64,000 nt of DNA from Limnanthes douglasii subsp. nivea (GCA_036936605.1 JAUPFV010000001.1:217215530-217279529), one strand, 5' to 3'. Numbered from the stretch's first letter, positions 43,609 to 56,879 are shown. The notes: a model not told the origin generated them from the letters alone. Program-made: numbers and translations.

Positions 43609-45435
43609 TTAACTAGTTTGAATTAGTATCTTTAATTATAATCTTAGGAGTTAATGTATATTTGAATACATTTTGTATACCGTTTTATCTTCAAATAATA
43701 ATTTAATGGATAATTTTGGATTGGGTCTTGTATTTAGACTAATTTATTTTATAATTTCTTCTTTTTATTAGTCACTGTGAGAGTGTTGAAGGAGGAGTAG
43801 AATTTTGAAATATTTTTATTGAGCAGATACATTTGCTATTGTTGTGATGTTTTCGAAGCTTGTGTTATCTTATTGTTTTGAAGCTGAAAGTTCGTGTCTG
43901 TCGAGAGTCATACAAACCAAACTACTGAACCATTTATTGCTGGACTCATAAGTGCCTTGAAGTCTACTGATTTTATATATGTCTCATTAAAAATCATTTA
44001 CTAGCCTAAACCTCTCTTAAGGATACAAATTATATTTTGATGAAGGCAGAAGAGTGCAATTACAATTGACATAGTTTTAATTTACTAGTAGTTGATAATA
44101 TTGTAAGCATATATTTTGTTTTTAAGATTGGCAAAGATGTTGAAGATAATTTATTTTGATTTTTTTTTGAATTATTGGTATGTATAGTATTTTCAAAATA
44201 TAAAGAAGTAATTGGTAACTCCAACAAATTGTTTGAGTAGGATATCTAAGATTTGAATTTTCAGTTGGGCCGAAAACTTATTTTATATATTAACACTTTT
44301 GTTGCAATATTTCTTTTGTTTTTATGGTTGGCCAAAGCATGCTTCATGTATATAGATAAAAAACTATTATTTTTCTATATAAAATAATTTAATTGTTCTT
44401 TATAATACGAAACTATTATTTTAATTTTCACCAAGTATCTAAAATATATTTCATAATTAATATAAAACTAAATGATTTTTTTAATGTTTAAGTTTTAAAA
44501 TACAAATATCATAAAAATAAAATGAAACCCCAAATAAATTATAACTTCATATTGTTGACATTCCAACATTTTGAATATGTTGAAAGATCACAAACATCAT
44601 CGATCTGAGTGATCCAGATCGATGAGAGTAATTTGATCGTCTGATTAGCACTCACAAACCAATTGTGTCGTGTTCTACCATTTTAAGCAATGTTTTACCA
44701 TTTTAGATTTCTTTTACATCTCCATAATAATATTTAAGTGTAATATTATATTTAACTTCTTATAAATAATGCATTATCAAACCTATTAATAATAAATTAT
44801 AAAAAAATTGTTTTTTTATAGAAAATATAAGCTCATAAGATCATAATAATCTGAGAGAATACCTTTACAATAATATATTTATGATTAGATTAGACAAGAT
44901 AATGCTTTTATAGTTTATGCAATACTCTTATATTGTATTTATGGTTAGATTATAAATTTACAATTTTTTTTATAATAATGAAAGTCATTCTATGAATGAA
45001 ATCATACAATTAATAAAATTACAATCTTTTAAATTTTTAGATGTGATGAGAGGCTTAGAAAAGAAAAAAAATATTTTGTTTCATTCTTCTTTTTTAGATA
45101 AAAAAATTATAATTAGTCTCCTATGTTTTATGTTTGTATTAAATGAGTCTTCTTTGTTCACTTTAGTCTTCCATTAATCCTCCATGTATAAATTTTTTAT
45201 ATTTTTAGTCCTCTTGCGCATGCAATTAGTTAGGAGTTGCCACGTGGTAGCTTAAACAATAGATTTTTGTCGCATGTTTGATTATAGAAGAGGTATCAGA
45301 ACCGGATAGGAGTTTATCTTCTCGTAGACCAACAGTAAATTCCAAGAAAACTTCCCATACTCCATCTTTAACAAATCTTGAACAACCAGAACCACTAGTT
45401 CAACTATGGTGTGGATAATAATCGCCTGAGGGTAG
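43606..45435. other. AT-rich DNA left of gypsy copy B
   Basis: No gene recognised. A short coding-like stretch near 45280-45410 contains GAGGTATCAGAACC, resembling a primer-binding site on the + strand, but it does not fit the orientation of the adjacent element. Confidence 0.4.
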
Positions 45436-45439
45436 GCTA

Positions 45440-45832
45440 GTAATTTAGTTGGTGTTTTATAGTAGTGTGTGAGTGATATGTGTTTAGAGTAGAGAGTAGA
45501 GAGATAATTAAGCAGCCTGGTAGCAGTTAATTCTCATTACCCACACTTAATGCAGGTGGTTGGGTATTTATACCCTGATGTTTGGGCCCTTATGGGCTTT
45601 CAGGTCATGTTTAATGGACCCGGGTCATGTTCAAAGACCCATGAGCTCTAAGTAGGAGAGCAAGTAGCTTAGTCAAGAAGTGTTTGGGTTTTTTAGTACT
45701 TTTGTCATAGTTCGAACAGTCCTATGGTCATAGTGCTCAAAGTGATTTGTCCGGTTTGTGTGATCTGTCCGGTCCAGAGGCCTTGGACCGATCTGTCCTT
45801 GTCCGGGGAGCGTGCAGAATTCGGACTCATCA
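45440..45832 (-). repeat. 3' LTR of gypsy copy B
   Basis: On the - strand it starts TGATGAGTCCGAATTC at 45832, contains TTGACTAAGCTACTTGC and GACCTGAAAGCCCAT, and has its TATA box TATAAATACCC at 45572-45565. These match the copy A LTR in order and spacing. The far end is approximate. Confidence 0.75.
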
Positions 45833-45936
45833 AACTAAACGAAAACCATTTTCCTAGAGCTAAACCCGTTACCAGTCACAAAATTCCATCCCCTTTCATT
45901 TATACGGGGTCGGATATAGGAGAGAGCCCACCTTGA

Positions 45937-48417
45937 ATGGTTACTAGGCTATCTAAAGCCAAAATTGCAACTACATCTGCTAAAGAGGCAAAGAAACCCA
46001 AAGAAGGTCCTTCAACAGTCTAGTCTCCAATACTGCCAACTTTGGATCCAAGCCCATCGACTCCTCCCACCAAAACTTCTCATATTGAGAAAGAAGATAC
46101 TGAGCACAAGTCGGCTGATCAAGTGCCACAAATAATGGAGGATATGATGGAATATAGTGGGCAAGATACCCCATTAGAGACCTCTAGACATACTGGGGAC
46201 ACTAGTACAGTTCGGGAAAAGAAAAAGGTAGTAGCACAACCTGATGTCGACCCGCTTCCTGAGTGCCTTGTTAGGCGAGTGGGGCCCAACTTCTCCAAGG
46301 TCAGTGTTAAGTACTTGTTAGCACTTCAAAAAAATTCTTATATGTATACCCACACTACTAAGTTGGATAGAATAAGGAAGAAATGGGGCTTTCTCGATTC
46401 CATCAAGGTGAGAATTCCCATCCCTGATGAGACTCTAATGGATAGTAAAATCGGGAAGCTAGTGTCATACACCGAAGTTCTCAACTCAGGCCTTCGGTTC
46501 CTTTTGGACCCAGAGATTGTAAGATATTTCAATTTGGTGAAGTTATGTCCAAGTCAGCTAAATCCAAATGCTTGGTATACATTACTAGCTAGCATTATAG
46601 CTTCAAGACTTTCAAAAATTCTGATGCCCAAGGAGCAGTTTGATATTGTGGCCGATTTACATCAGAATCATCATATCCCCTTGTATTATTTCAATATGGG
46701 GAATAATTTTAAAGTCATTAATGACCTGCTAGAAGCTGACAAGCCTTGGAGGACCCAATTCCTCTACATCACTGGTGCTTGGGAAAATGGGAAGCAAATC
46801 AGAACCAAGGAAAATCCAAGTTTGCTAACCATATACTGGAAAATCTCAAGTAAACATTTCATGATTCTATTCCTGTGTAAAATTGTGACCTATATCAGAT
46901 AATGTTAATATTAAATTATACATCGTATTTGTATTTCAATGTTATCCAACATGTTCTTAGAACATTTGGAAGATGGACAAACTACTTTTACAAAACTGAA
47001 TCAATAGGGCACAGAAAATTGAGAAACTGGTTTCTATAATTATTTCTCTGCAGCTAATATGGTATGGGCCCATCTATGGAAAACAAGCTCAACCATGTAG
47101 CTCTCTTGGGAACAAACTATCAGTCCTTCTGAAACTGCTAAAATTTTCAAACGGACTGAGGAAAAAGATGGTAAACTTTATTTACCAGCTATGAATAAGA
47201 CTCATAGCCATCTTGATAAAATCAAGAAGAAAAAGAAAAAGAAGAAAGGTGGAGACACCTCTCAAGGGCTTCCCAATGCGGGTAGTTTGGGATTGCCATG
47301 AGAGATTAATGTTGCATTATTGGAGGTTGTTGCAGTAACAGTAAATGAGGCTAAAGGGTGAAAACATTCTCCAAAAATCAAGAAGAAGGAAAAAAGACAC
47401 AAGAGACACCAAGAAGGTATTGATAACATGGCAGAAAAGAAGAATAAATTGGCCATCAGTCAGAGATCATACTCTGATTCGATGTCCTTCCTCCCATCCT
47501 TCCTACTAAAGAAAGGGTTTATGATGATCCTTCCTCTCCAATGTTTTCTACTGTTGAACAACCTTCTATTGAATGTGAGGTTGACGTGGATGATATAGAG
47601 AAATTGTACTTCAGTGAATTTGACAAAGAATATTTTGACCGAACCTTCGCCCAATCAAACAACATAGCCAATGCAGTAATTCATGATGGTAAATCTTTTT
47701 AAGTATCTGATGAGCATGACACATTGGGCTACGCATTCTTAGGCTACATCATGCCCATAGTTGACTTGGAAAGACAATTTAGAGCTCAGAGAAATGATAT
47801 GACTTTCCTTTGAACTGAAAATCGAGACCTGACGATCTCCCTTGCGGCCAAACAGAAAAAAAGTTGACACTTTGGTTAAAGAAAAAGAATAACTGAGTGT
47901 TGATTTGGAACAAGCTAAGACCAATCGAGAAAAACATGAATCAACTACACTGAACTACAAACTACCACTTCTCATGAGTGTAAATCCTTGAATGAAACAC
48001 TGACTAAAGAGAAGAGCCAATGAACAACTATCCAAAGAGAGGAAAGAATTACAAGATCTTCTCAAGAAAATAGATGATGAGATCAACGCTTTGCAAGAAA
48101 CAAAGTCCCCAGATATAGATGCTGCAAAGAATAAATATGTTGAGGGGGTGTTGAAATCTATGGAACGGAGGGAAGAATCTTTTAAAGTAGATATGCTCCG
48201 TTTGTTCCATCAAATATTTCCCAAACGGTTTCTTTGGAAGCTGTGGAGTTTTGTGCCGGATGATAAAGTTCTCTATCATACTTTAGCACAAAGTGATAAA
48301 CACAACATGAATTCAGATGATTCTGAATCTAATAATGGAGTCGAGGAACGCTCAAGTGATGGTAAAAAGGATAAAGAAGGTAATGTTGAGAAGAAAACAG
48401 AAGGGAACAAGCTCTAA
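45937..48417 (+). pseudogene. Antisense accessory gene of gypsy copy B (Transposase_28-like)
   Basis: This is the counterpart of the gene at 2299-5213, lying between the 3' LTR and pol and opposite to them. Coding starts at ATG 45937 (MVTRLSKAKIATTSAKEAKK); an in-frame TAG at 46021 breaks it before the 286-codon frame at 46042-46902. The Transposase_28-like block at about 46430-46730 reads SGLRFLLDPEIVRYFNLVKL, CPSQLNPNAW. A putative intron (46850-47053) is followed by KRTEEKDGKL, a Lys-rich stretch, a degraded coiled coil near 47700-48060, and a C-terminal domain (FKVDMLRLFHQIFPKRFLWK) with an acidic tail ending at 48417. Stops at about 47095, 47300 and 47700 show decay. Its product's function is unknown. 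Confidence 0.75.
46850..47053 (+). other. Putative intron in antisense gene of copy B
   Basis: The donor CAA|GTAAAC at 46850 and the acceptor TTTCTCTGCAG ending at 47053 bracket 204 bp that is not similar to copy A's 85-bp candidate intron. The donor falls at the same codon and phase as in copy A. Open reading continues on the other side into the shared KRTEEKDGKL motif after one stop. Confidence 0.5.
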
Positions 48418-49250
48418 GGTTAATTATTTTCACTATGTTGGTATTATGAATAGAAGTCCTTGGAGTATGCAAACCATTTTGTTGTTTTAATATCATATTT
48501 TTCAGAAACTCTAGTTGTATAAGTCCTTGTAGTTTAAAAGACATTTTATAATGTATATCAGATTCTTTTATGACCCTAGTCGTATTTTATGCCCTTTCAA
48601 CATTTACTTACTTAATATTTTTCCTTATCTTCTTTTGATACTTATATTAACATCTGAGTATTTAAACCAATAACTAAAAAATACTTTTTATATAGAAATT
48701 AAACACTTTTATTCTTACATTTATCTGATATATACATAAATCACTAATTTAAAGGCAATAAGTGTTCAATAAGACTTTAATTCATCAGGTTTTTAATTAG
48801 TATTTAATACATATGATCCAATCAAAGGTAATCTATTTGAGGGAAACAAGTTTTCAACAAGCCTTTAATTCATCATGATTTAATAAATCTTTAATACTTC
48901 TGATCCACTCAGAATAACAATTTTAAAGAAGGGCAAAGGATAGTATCTTGATTGAAATCCGAACACCTCATTAAAACCTCTTCGCACCACCATAGTGAGA
49001 AAGAGTATGGCCCCAAATATTTACATTGAAGTTACGCAAAGGAAATATTTAAAAGATGAGTTTACTCTAAGTATAACCTGATATGTTCAACGTTTCAATG
49101 ATGCTTCAACAAATTGCCTTCTTTATCTTAGAGTTTGTATGTTCCTTACTTAATTCTTTCACATACGATGTATGGTCCTTCGCAATTCAAAGACAACTTT
49201 CCAAACTGTTTTTTCTTGGTGTGCATGAATACTTTTCTCAAAACTTTATC
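48418..49250. other. Spacer between antisense gene and pol of copy B
   Basis: Non-coding. Near 48455-48540 AGTCCTTGGAG and AGTCCTTGTAG echo the repeat found after the same gene in copy A. The remainder is AT-rich, with a duplicated TTTAATTCATCA motif near 48778 and 48865. Confidence 0.45.
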
Positions 49251-49256
49251 TAAAAA

Positions 49257-52200
49257 TTAAAAATATCTTCTTTTTACCTTAGAGGAAAACATGTTCCTCA
49301 TCAATCCTTGATATTGTACAGTTCTTAAATGTGCCTTCACCCTCTTTTCTTCAACCAAGTCCAACTGAGCCCTCATAGCTATCTCATTCTCGCCTTCGGA
49401 ATAATTTTGAACCCTGAAGAAAGGGAGAGTTGCTTCTATAGGTGTAATTGCATCCATACCGTAAACTAAACAAAATGGATAATCTTGTATGGCTATACAT
49501 GGAGTAGTTCGGTATGCCCATAGTACTTCTTGCAAGTAACTTGGCCATTTCCCAGTAACATTTTCTAAAATATTTTTAAACCTGACGGAATTGTTCAATT
49601 TTCTACTTCAACTTGTCCATTAGCTTGGGGATGAAAATGAGAATAAAAATAATGTTGAATTCCTTTAGATGCCTAAAAACATATCCATGTCTTTATTATC
49701 AAACTGAGGTCCATTATCCGTTGTGATACGTTTAGGAATTCCAAATCGGCTGCATATGTTGGAGATAATAAACTTAATAACTGCCTTAAAAGTTGTCCTT
49801 GAAAAAGGCGCAACCTCTATACATTTGGAGAGATAATCTATTGCGACAATTATAGTTCGACAACCCCCTGAAGCCATTGAGAGGGCCCCAACCAGATCAA
49901 GTCCCCATCCATCAAATTGTAGAGGTTCAGATATTGATTCCATAGGGTCTGCTGTCACATGAATGACATTTCCATATTTTTTATCAAAGCCAATTGTGAC
50001 TTTCTTCAACATTCGTAAATATTTTTTCAAGTGTTTTTTTGTTTCAGATTGCACTTGAGCGTGATGGATAAGCAATTGGTAATCATTTATTAGTTGTACT
50101 CTTTTAGCCTCACAAAAATGAGCCAACTTTAACCCAGCTATGACCGCTTCATAGTCTGACTCATTGTTGGATACTCTAAAGCCAAAACATATAGGTTGGT
50201 ACAACGTACTACCATAAGGAGAAGTTAAGAAAATTCCAACCTTACAGCCCACCGTACTAGACCAACCATCCGTTCTAAATACCCATTCTTTTCTAAACTT
50301 AGTAGCTTATGCTTCTTCACGAGGCCATTTAGAGTGGAATTTTACTAAATAATCAGCCACAAATTGAGCTTTGACTGTTGTTTGAGGCACAAAATTAATG
50401 TCATAATCTCCAAGTTCAACTGACCACTTAGCCTTTTGTAACACATTCTTTAGGGGAAAAGAAGTTTGAACTGTGATTGAATGTGCTTGAAAGTATTGCC
50501 TCATCTTTCTAGAAACTATCACTAATTCCAAAGCTAGCTATTCCAATTTTAAATACATTTTCTCAGTTTTTAACAAACTCTTGCTTATATAATAAATCAG
50601 ACGAGGGTAATTATCAACTTCTCGTACTAGTATTGCACTTACAGCCTACTCCAATACGACCAAATATATATATATAGTCTTTCTCCATCAATAGGTTTGG
50701 AAATTGTTTTGGGAAAAGACAACTAACTCTTAATTTCAATAAAAGCTTGATCACATTTAGGGGACCAATTGAAATCTTTTGCATTTCTCAAGACTTGGAA
50801 AAATTGAGCACATTTTTCTAATGATCTTGAAATAAACTGGTTTAAGACTGCTAATCTTTTAGTTAATTTATGGAATTTTTTAGTATTCCGAGGTGGATTC
50901 ATAGCCAACAATGCATTTAACTGGTCTGCGTCAGCTTAAATCTTATTTTCACTTATTATATAGCACAAACATTTACTTGATCGGACAACAATGTGCACTT
51001 CTCCGGATTTAATTTTAGATTGATGGCCTCTAATTTCGAGAAAGTTTCCTGGAGATCAGAGATATGATCCTCTTATTTAGGATTCTTGAATATCATATCA
51101 TCAATATAAACTTCAATATTTCTTCTAATCTGATTAGCAAAGGCCTTATTCACCAGTCGTTGGTAAGTGTCTCCCGCATTCTTCAGCCCAAAATGCATTA
51201 CCTTGTAATAATAAATCCCCCTATCAGTGATGAATGTGGTATGGTCCTGATCATCAAGATTTATATGTATTTGATTATACCCAGAGAAATCATCCATGAA
51301 AGACAACAACGTGTTCCCTGATGTAGAGTTCACAAGCTAATATATATAGAGTACTGGGAAATGATCTTTAGGGAAAGCTCTATTAAGGTCCGTGAAGTCA
51401 ATGCACATACACTATTTTCCATTATATTTCTTTACCAAAACAGGATTAGCTGTCCAAATAGGGTATAAGACTTTTTTATATGCCCCATCTTGGTCGACCG
51501 ATCTACTTCCTGGACAATCGCTTCAGATTTTTCTTTTGAAAAAGATCTTCTTGTTTGTACCACTGGCCCAAAATTAGATCAGATAGATAGTTTGTGACTA
51601 ATCACCATAGTTGGCAGTCCAGTTACATCCTCATTACACCATGAAAACACATATAAATTATCAGATAAAAAATCCAATTTTTCTTTTACCTTTAAAGGTA
51701 GTTTATATCCAATTATGACACTTTTACCTTATGCCAAGTAATAAGTTTATACTTCTTTGACTGGGATTACTGCACTAGGAGCGTCCCTCGGATCATCTAT
51801 CTTGTTTTGGTTGGAAGAAGGCTCCACTGACTGCTATTCTTTGTTAATCTTTACTGCTTCTAGTGATTTCTAAGCAAGAGCAGAGACATAGCATTCATAG
51901 GCTAACTTTTGGCTACTTTGGAAGACGCCTACTTGTCCTCGCATAACATATTTCAAACACTGATGGACAGTAGAAGCTACTGCATACATCTTGGATAGCC
52001 AAGACCTACCAAATATAATGTTTTAAGATGTCAGACAATCAACTAGCACAAACAAAACTCTTACCAACTTCTTGAATAACCCTTTGCCTAATAAAACCTC
52101 TTCTTCAAATTCCCCAATTACATCAGTCGTACTTCCCGTAAACCCCATTATGGTCCTATTCGAATGCTGGTTAACTGGGGGATTAGTCATTTGCTTGTAA

Positions 52201-52560
52201 GCTAATAGGAACAATATGTTTGCCGAACTGTCAGTATCAATTAAAATCCTTCTATATAATTGCCTCCAATAGATGCCCCTATTACCACGACATCTTCATG
52301 TGGCCCATCAATGTCTCTCAAATCATCTTCATCAAAGAAAATGAATGGATCTATGCTTTGATAAAGATGTGTATACATTTTTCTCTTTATCTTAGTTGTT
52401 AGACTATTGACATGTTTTTTTCTTGAACAACTTGATGGCTGTAGAAACCTTTTCTGTTATCACTCCAACCTGATTCTGATCCGGATGAGGATCTAAATAC
52501 TCCGAATCCACATCACATTATTATATAATTACCATATCATCTTCTTGTCTAGATGCTCCT
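49257..52560 (-). pseudogene. Broken pol of gypsy copy B, with dual RNase H
   Basis: In - strand order: aspartic protease (near 52245-52023) with DTDSSANIL where DTGSSA is expected; reverse transcriptase (about 51500-51073) with DFSGYNQIHINL and catalytic YIDD near 51100; a first RNase H remnant near 50530-50310; a second RNase H with NNESDYEAVIAGLKLA (50252 onward), the extra domain typical of the Tat lineage; integrase core with VAIDYLSK, TTDNGPQFDN and NGQVEVEN; and the integrase C-terminus to 49257. The connection and HHCC zinc region between the second RNase H and integrase is deleted (junction near 49975). Stops and frameshifts are numerous. Copy A retains the missing part but lacks most of the rest. 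Confidence 0.88.
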
Positions 52561-53900
52561 ATACTTTGTGATGCAGCTTGAATTGTATTTGCATTAGATT
52601 GGGTGTTAACTTGCCTATTCCCTCCTTGTTGTTTTTTAACAAAGGCTGACAACTTTCCTTTCTCAATTAAGTTATGCATTTATTGTTTTAGTGCAATGAA
52701 ATCTTGGGTATTATGACCCACATCATTGTGGTACTTACAAAAACGAGTGTTTCGATTCTCCCTAGGAGACTGAATTGGTGTTGGTCTCTTAAAGTGCACA
52801 ACATTATTAGTTTTATCATATATAGTAGTCACACTCTTCCCTAGTTCGCTAAACCATTCAGGCTGAACCTAGGGACCTCTCTTGGGTTTAAATTGTTGAG
52901 ATTGACTTGATTGATTCTGTCTTGGCCGATGTGACCCTTGTCCGGAATCTTGAGGTTTGTAATTAATTGTGGCATGAGATTGAGTACTAGCTTGTGGGAC
53001 TGGTGTTGTTAGAGCATATTTATTTTGGCATGGCATTCTAAACTTCTTAGTTTCTTCCACCGTAATCTATTTTACGACCTGGTTTAATAATCCGTCCCAT
53101 GTCATCGCTTTTTTTAGTTACTAAATCAGCTAATTCATCCAGATTTAAACCTTACCTTAGTGAAGTAATTTCCACTTGTTCAAAACAATCAGCCAACCCG
53201 TTCTTCATATTCACAAAATGGCTGATATATTCTTTTAAAAAATCATTCGATTCTTGGGAACAATGGATGATAGTGTCACAATTCCTTTTAAGCTCTTTAC
53301 TCCCCACGAAATGTTTCTGAAAGGCCATCTAGAACATATCAAAGTTATTTATTGATCTATGTGAAAAACTATTATACCACTTTAAAGCACTTCCTTGGAA
53401 ACTTTGAGACAAATCCCGACATAAAATTTTGTCATCATCATCAAAATTCATCATAAAGTTCTTGAATTTCTCGAGATGATAATCAGGGTCTTTACTCCCA
53501 TCATACTTCTCCATCTTGGAACTGTAAACCTCCTCGGGAGATGTCCAAAGAGTATTTTTTAGGATAAGGGTGATGGCCTCCAATTATGGCTGCGACTAAA
53601 GACCGTATCTTTATCAAGAGTGGCATATATACCTAGTTCGGATTGAGTATTAAACAGATCACTCAGTTGATGATCAATACAGTGATCTGTCGATCTCTTT
53701 ATTTTTCCCTCATAATTATTCTTTTTCATTTTGCCCTTCCTATCCCTTTTCCTTGAATGTTTCTTGGTTAACCTTATTTTATTTTTCTAACGACCCTGTT
53801 CACTACTAGATGAAGAAGATCCATCGGAGTCAAAAGTAGTGGTGGAACTATCAGAAGATTCTGATGTACTCTTTACTTATTTTGCTCGATGTACCTTTGT
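52561..53900 (-). pseudogene. Broken gag of gypsy copy B
   Basis: The Ser-rich N-terminus (near 53870-53800) is followed by KYDGSKDPDYHLEKFKNF and LKWYNSFSHRS (53583-53329), a Pro/Gln-rich linker (about 53060-52869) and a zinc-knuckle-like CKYHNDVGHNTQDF near 52730, where the last Cys of the usual motif is replaced. Several stops separate the parts. Confidence 0.8.
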
Positions 53901-54193
53901 AGGGGGTTGTGAGAGAAAAGCGATGTGTGAAAAATTCCAACTCTCTTAATAATGTTGGTTGGGGTATTTATAGTATTTTTCTTTAACCCATGGGTCGAGC
54001 GGGTTGGACCCTGTAATCGGGTGATTCATATGAACCCCCAAGGCTAAGAAATGAACTACTAGGCACATAGTTGACGCGTTGTTCCACTCAAGCTATTGTT
54101 CATCCATTCACTTTTATTTGACCTATCCGAAATGCCCTTCGGATATTACCAGGAACGTTGGTGATATGCTTCCAGCGATATCCGAACTGATCA
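53901..54193 (-). repeat. 5' LTR of gypsy copy B
   Basis: On the - strand it begins TGATCAGTTCGGATATC at 54193 and carries AACTATGTGCCTAGTAG, CGACCCATGGG and the TATA module CTATAAATACCCCAACC (TATA at 53972-53965). It is more diverged from the copy B 3' LTR than expected for a recent insertion. The inner edge, near 53900, is uncertain. Confidence 0.7.
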
Positions 54194-54299
54194 ATGTACA
54201 AGAGTCAAATTTATGTTTGGGATGAATATTGCACAACCAAAAACGCGTAAGTGCGAGAGTAAGAGAAACCAATTATATAAGACCTCGAATGGGGATATA

Positions 54300-55150
54300 T
54301 TTGATAGTAAATGAGTAGTGCGAATGATTAAATAAATAGTTTGTTAAAATACAATCCCCCTAAGATTCAAGTGGTACATTTGATTGCAACATGAAAGAAC
54401 GAGAAACATTTAAAATATGTCGACGTTTTCGTTCGAAAACTCTGTTTTATGGGGTGTAAACACAAGAATTTTGAAGTTTAATGTCTTTGTTTTGAAAAAA
54501 TACGAAGAGGAAGAAATCCAGTACCATTATTCACTCTTATTGTTTGAACATCTGTTTGAAATTGGGTTTTGAAGAATTGTACAAAATTAGTTAACAAATA
54601 TTGTGTTTCTGTTTTATGGTGCATAAGAAATATCCATGTGCATCGAGTAAAATCGTGAATAATTGTAAGGAAATAACATGAACCAATATATGAAGGAACT
54701 TTGTGAGGACCCCAGATATCATAATGTAATAAGGAGAAATGAAATTCTGTATTTATTTAGCTTTTGGGAAAATGTAAGCGTGTTTGCTTTGCATGTGGGA
54801 AAATTGTGCAATTATATCCTAACTCATTGTGAATACCTCTAAGTACATGTGAAAGTAACTTAAAATGAGACAAAGATGGATATCTTAGGCGTAAGTTCCA
54901 TATGTTAGATAAGTGACAAACCATACAGATAATCAATTTATTTTTTGATGGATGCATATAGTATAGACCACGACGTTGTCTACTTGAGCCAATTATCTTC
55001 CCTAAAACCAAGTCCTGCAAAACAGAATAGTCACGAAAGAAAATGATGCAGCAATTCTATTCTTTTGTCAGTTTGTTAGCTAAAATTAATTTTAAATCAA
55101 ATGAGGGTACACACAAGACATTATGCCTCATCCAATCCATCTAGTATACC
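54300..55150 (-). pseudogene. Copia fragment, - strand
   Basis: The pre-integrase part at 55020-54757 reads LVLGKIIGSSRQRRGLYYM, then SLSHFKLLSHVL, CTIFPHAKQTR and HFPKS. It is preceded by VPSFDLKLI near 55090 and followed by integrase residues (HYDIWGPHKVPS, FLTIIHDFTR, IRVNNGTGFL) to about 54450. This is a Ty1/copia fragment, frames broken, with no reverse transcriptase or LTRs seen. Confidence 0.78.
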
Positions 55151-55596
55151 GGAAATACCATCAGCATACTCAGCTTTATGACCTCCCAATGCATCGCTTC
55201 TATAGTCGTACTCTCACCTTCGGCGTGCTTTATCGTTCGAAATTTTGAATCCCGAGGTAATTTGCAAGATGTTCACAATAAGTTGTGACATGTTGGTTAT
55301 AAACTGATTTAAGTTTATGCTAGAAAGAAAGTACATATGTATTATATTGAATGTTGATTGGCAATATATGTGTCCATTTAATATGGGGAGGTTCTTTCTA
55401 GGATGGTGGATAGCGACACTGGCTCATAATATATTTCATCCCTTGTAATGCAATGCTTGTTAGGTGAAATATGGAAAATAAAATAATGGATTTTTAATGA
55501 TCATGTTCTATTTGAAGTAGTCTAGTTTTGCTTCTTTTTTTATAAGGTATTGTTACTCGAAGGACATTAGTGTTGTAGCTTCATAAGACAAAGGAT

Positions 55597-56530
55597 GGAC
55601 AACCTGAATATAGAGAATTTCTTCATGCACCAAAGAATAAGTTTCATAATTTTGGTTCTCTTGTTCTCCCTCATGATAATTGCACCATCGTGCTTCATCA
55701 ATCCTCCATGTTCTTCCACGCTCAAAGTTGTAAGTAGTGCTCGAACATGATGTAATTTATGATGAAAAACTTAATGTAATCAAATAGGAGTGAGTTTGAG
55801 TTATGCTAAGTGTTTGTGCAGTCTTAAGTAACTAGTTATACTTTGTTATTCAATGGTATATCTTATATGTTTTTGTTGTCATGAACTAAAAAGTGGCTTT
55901 AATTGTTCATTTCGTCTTCTTTATTCTCTCTTTATTATATATATATATATATTCAAGTTTCATAAACACACACATTAGAAAATAATTGTGAAATTTTGTT
56001 GTTCAATGCCATGTTTGGACTTGGAAAGTAGATATAAGTATAAAATTTCATGGAACTCTGGTGGCCAAATGATTGGGATCTCACTCTCAAAGTGCCGGTA
56101 GGAATGTTTCACAAATTTTCAAATAACCAGATTAAAACTCTTTATCTGATGTTACTTCTTTAGCCCAACTCATTTTGGAAATAAATAACGCTTAGTGCAC
56201 CTAAAAAGGTTGTTGGTGAGATGAACTTAGTATCCTCTTTAATGTTTCTAATTCCATGGAATTGCAGCTGGTGCGCTACTATATAACAATAATGTATCGT
56301 GGAGGGGAAACTCATGCATGTACGATGGAAAGTCGAATCCATCATCAAGTTTCAAATATTTGGTAGGTGGCTATTATGATGCAGGGGATGCAACCAAGAT
56401 CAGTTTTCCAACAACTTTTTCAATGAGTACATTAAGATGGATTGTCTTTGAATAAAGTGCTAAATTTACAACTTTAGGAGAGCTCAACCATGTCATGGGC
56501 ATCATCAATGGTGGAACTTATTATCTTTAA
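55597..56530 (+). pseudogene. Truncated GH9 endo-beta-1,4-glucanase
   Basis: Exon 1 (55597-55730) encodes MDNLNIENFF, a signal-peptide-like hydrophobic stretch (ISFIILVLLFSLMIIAP) and ends at a GTAAGT donor. After an AT-rich gap, an exon preceded by ATTGCAG at 56268 reads NNNVSWRGNS, LVGGYYDAGDATKISFPTTF, then GELNHVMGIINGGTYYL. This matches the N-terminal catalytic region of plant glycosyl hydrolase family 9 cellulases (usually WRGDS, LVGGYYDAGDN, FGFPMAF). A TAA follows WIVFE, the HDYxDAL region usual before WRGDS is absent, and everything after about residue 120 is missing. GH9 enzymes remodel cell-wall cellulose; this copy cannot. Confidence 0.75.
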
Positions 56531-56879
56531 ATACATTCAATAGTTATGTTGATTGAATGGTTAGTTTAAACTCCTTAATTAATCAAATTGTTATGTAAAT
56601 TATAAGATTTTCTTATTTTCTTTACAATGTTCGTAAGCACTAATAATTTTAGTGGCTTAGTTGAAATACTTACCATTACAATTACTAATAGACTGAGTCT
56701 TAAAATTACTAGCATTAGACAGATAGAGCCACAATTTGTGTTTGGTTGACAATAAACCCAAAGGTTGAACCACCTCCATTAAGTACACGACACTGCGGTG
56801 ATGACCGAACAATCATGCATATCATAACATGTATTCATATGCTCATTGTTAGGCTGAAAAATATTGTATATTTCAATTG

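Noticed and set aside
45285..45300. GAGGTATCAGAACC as a primer-binding site
   Set aside because: It is on the + strand outside the LTR of a - strand element, and no LTR ends immediately before it.
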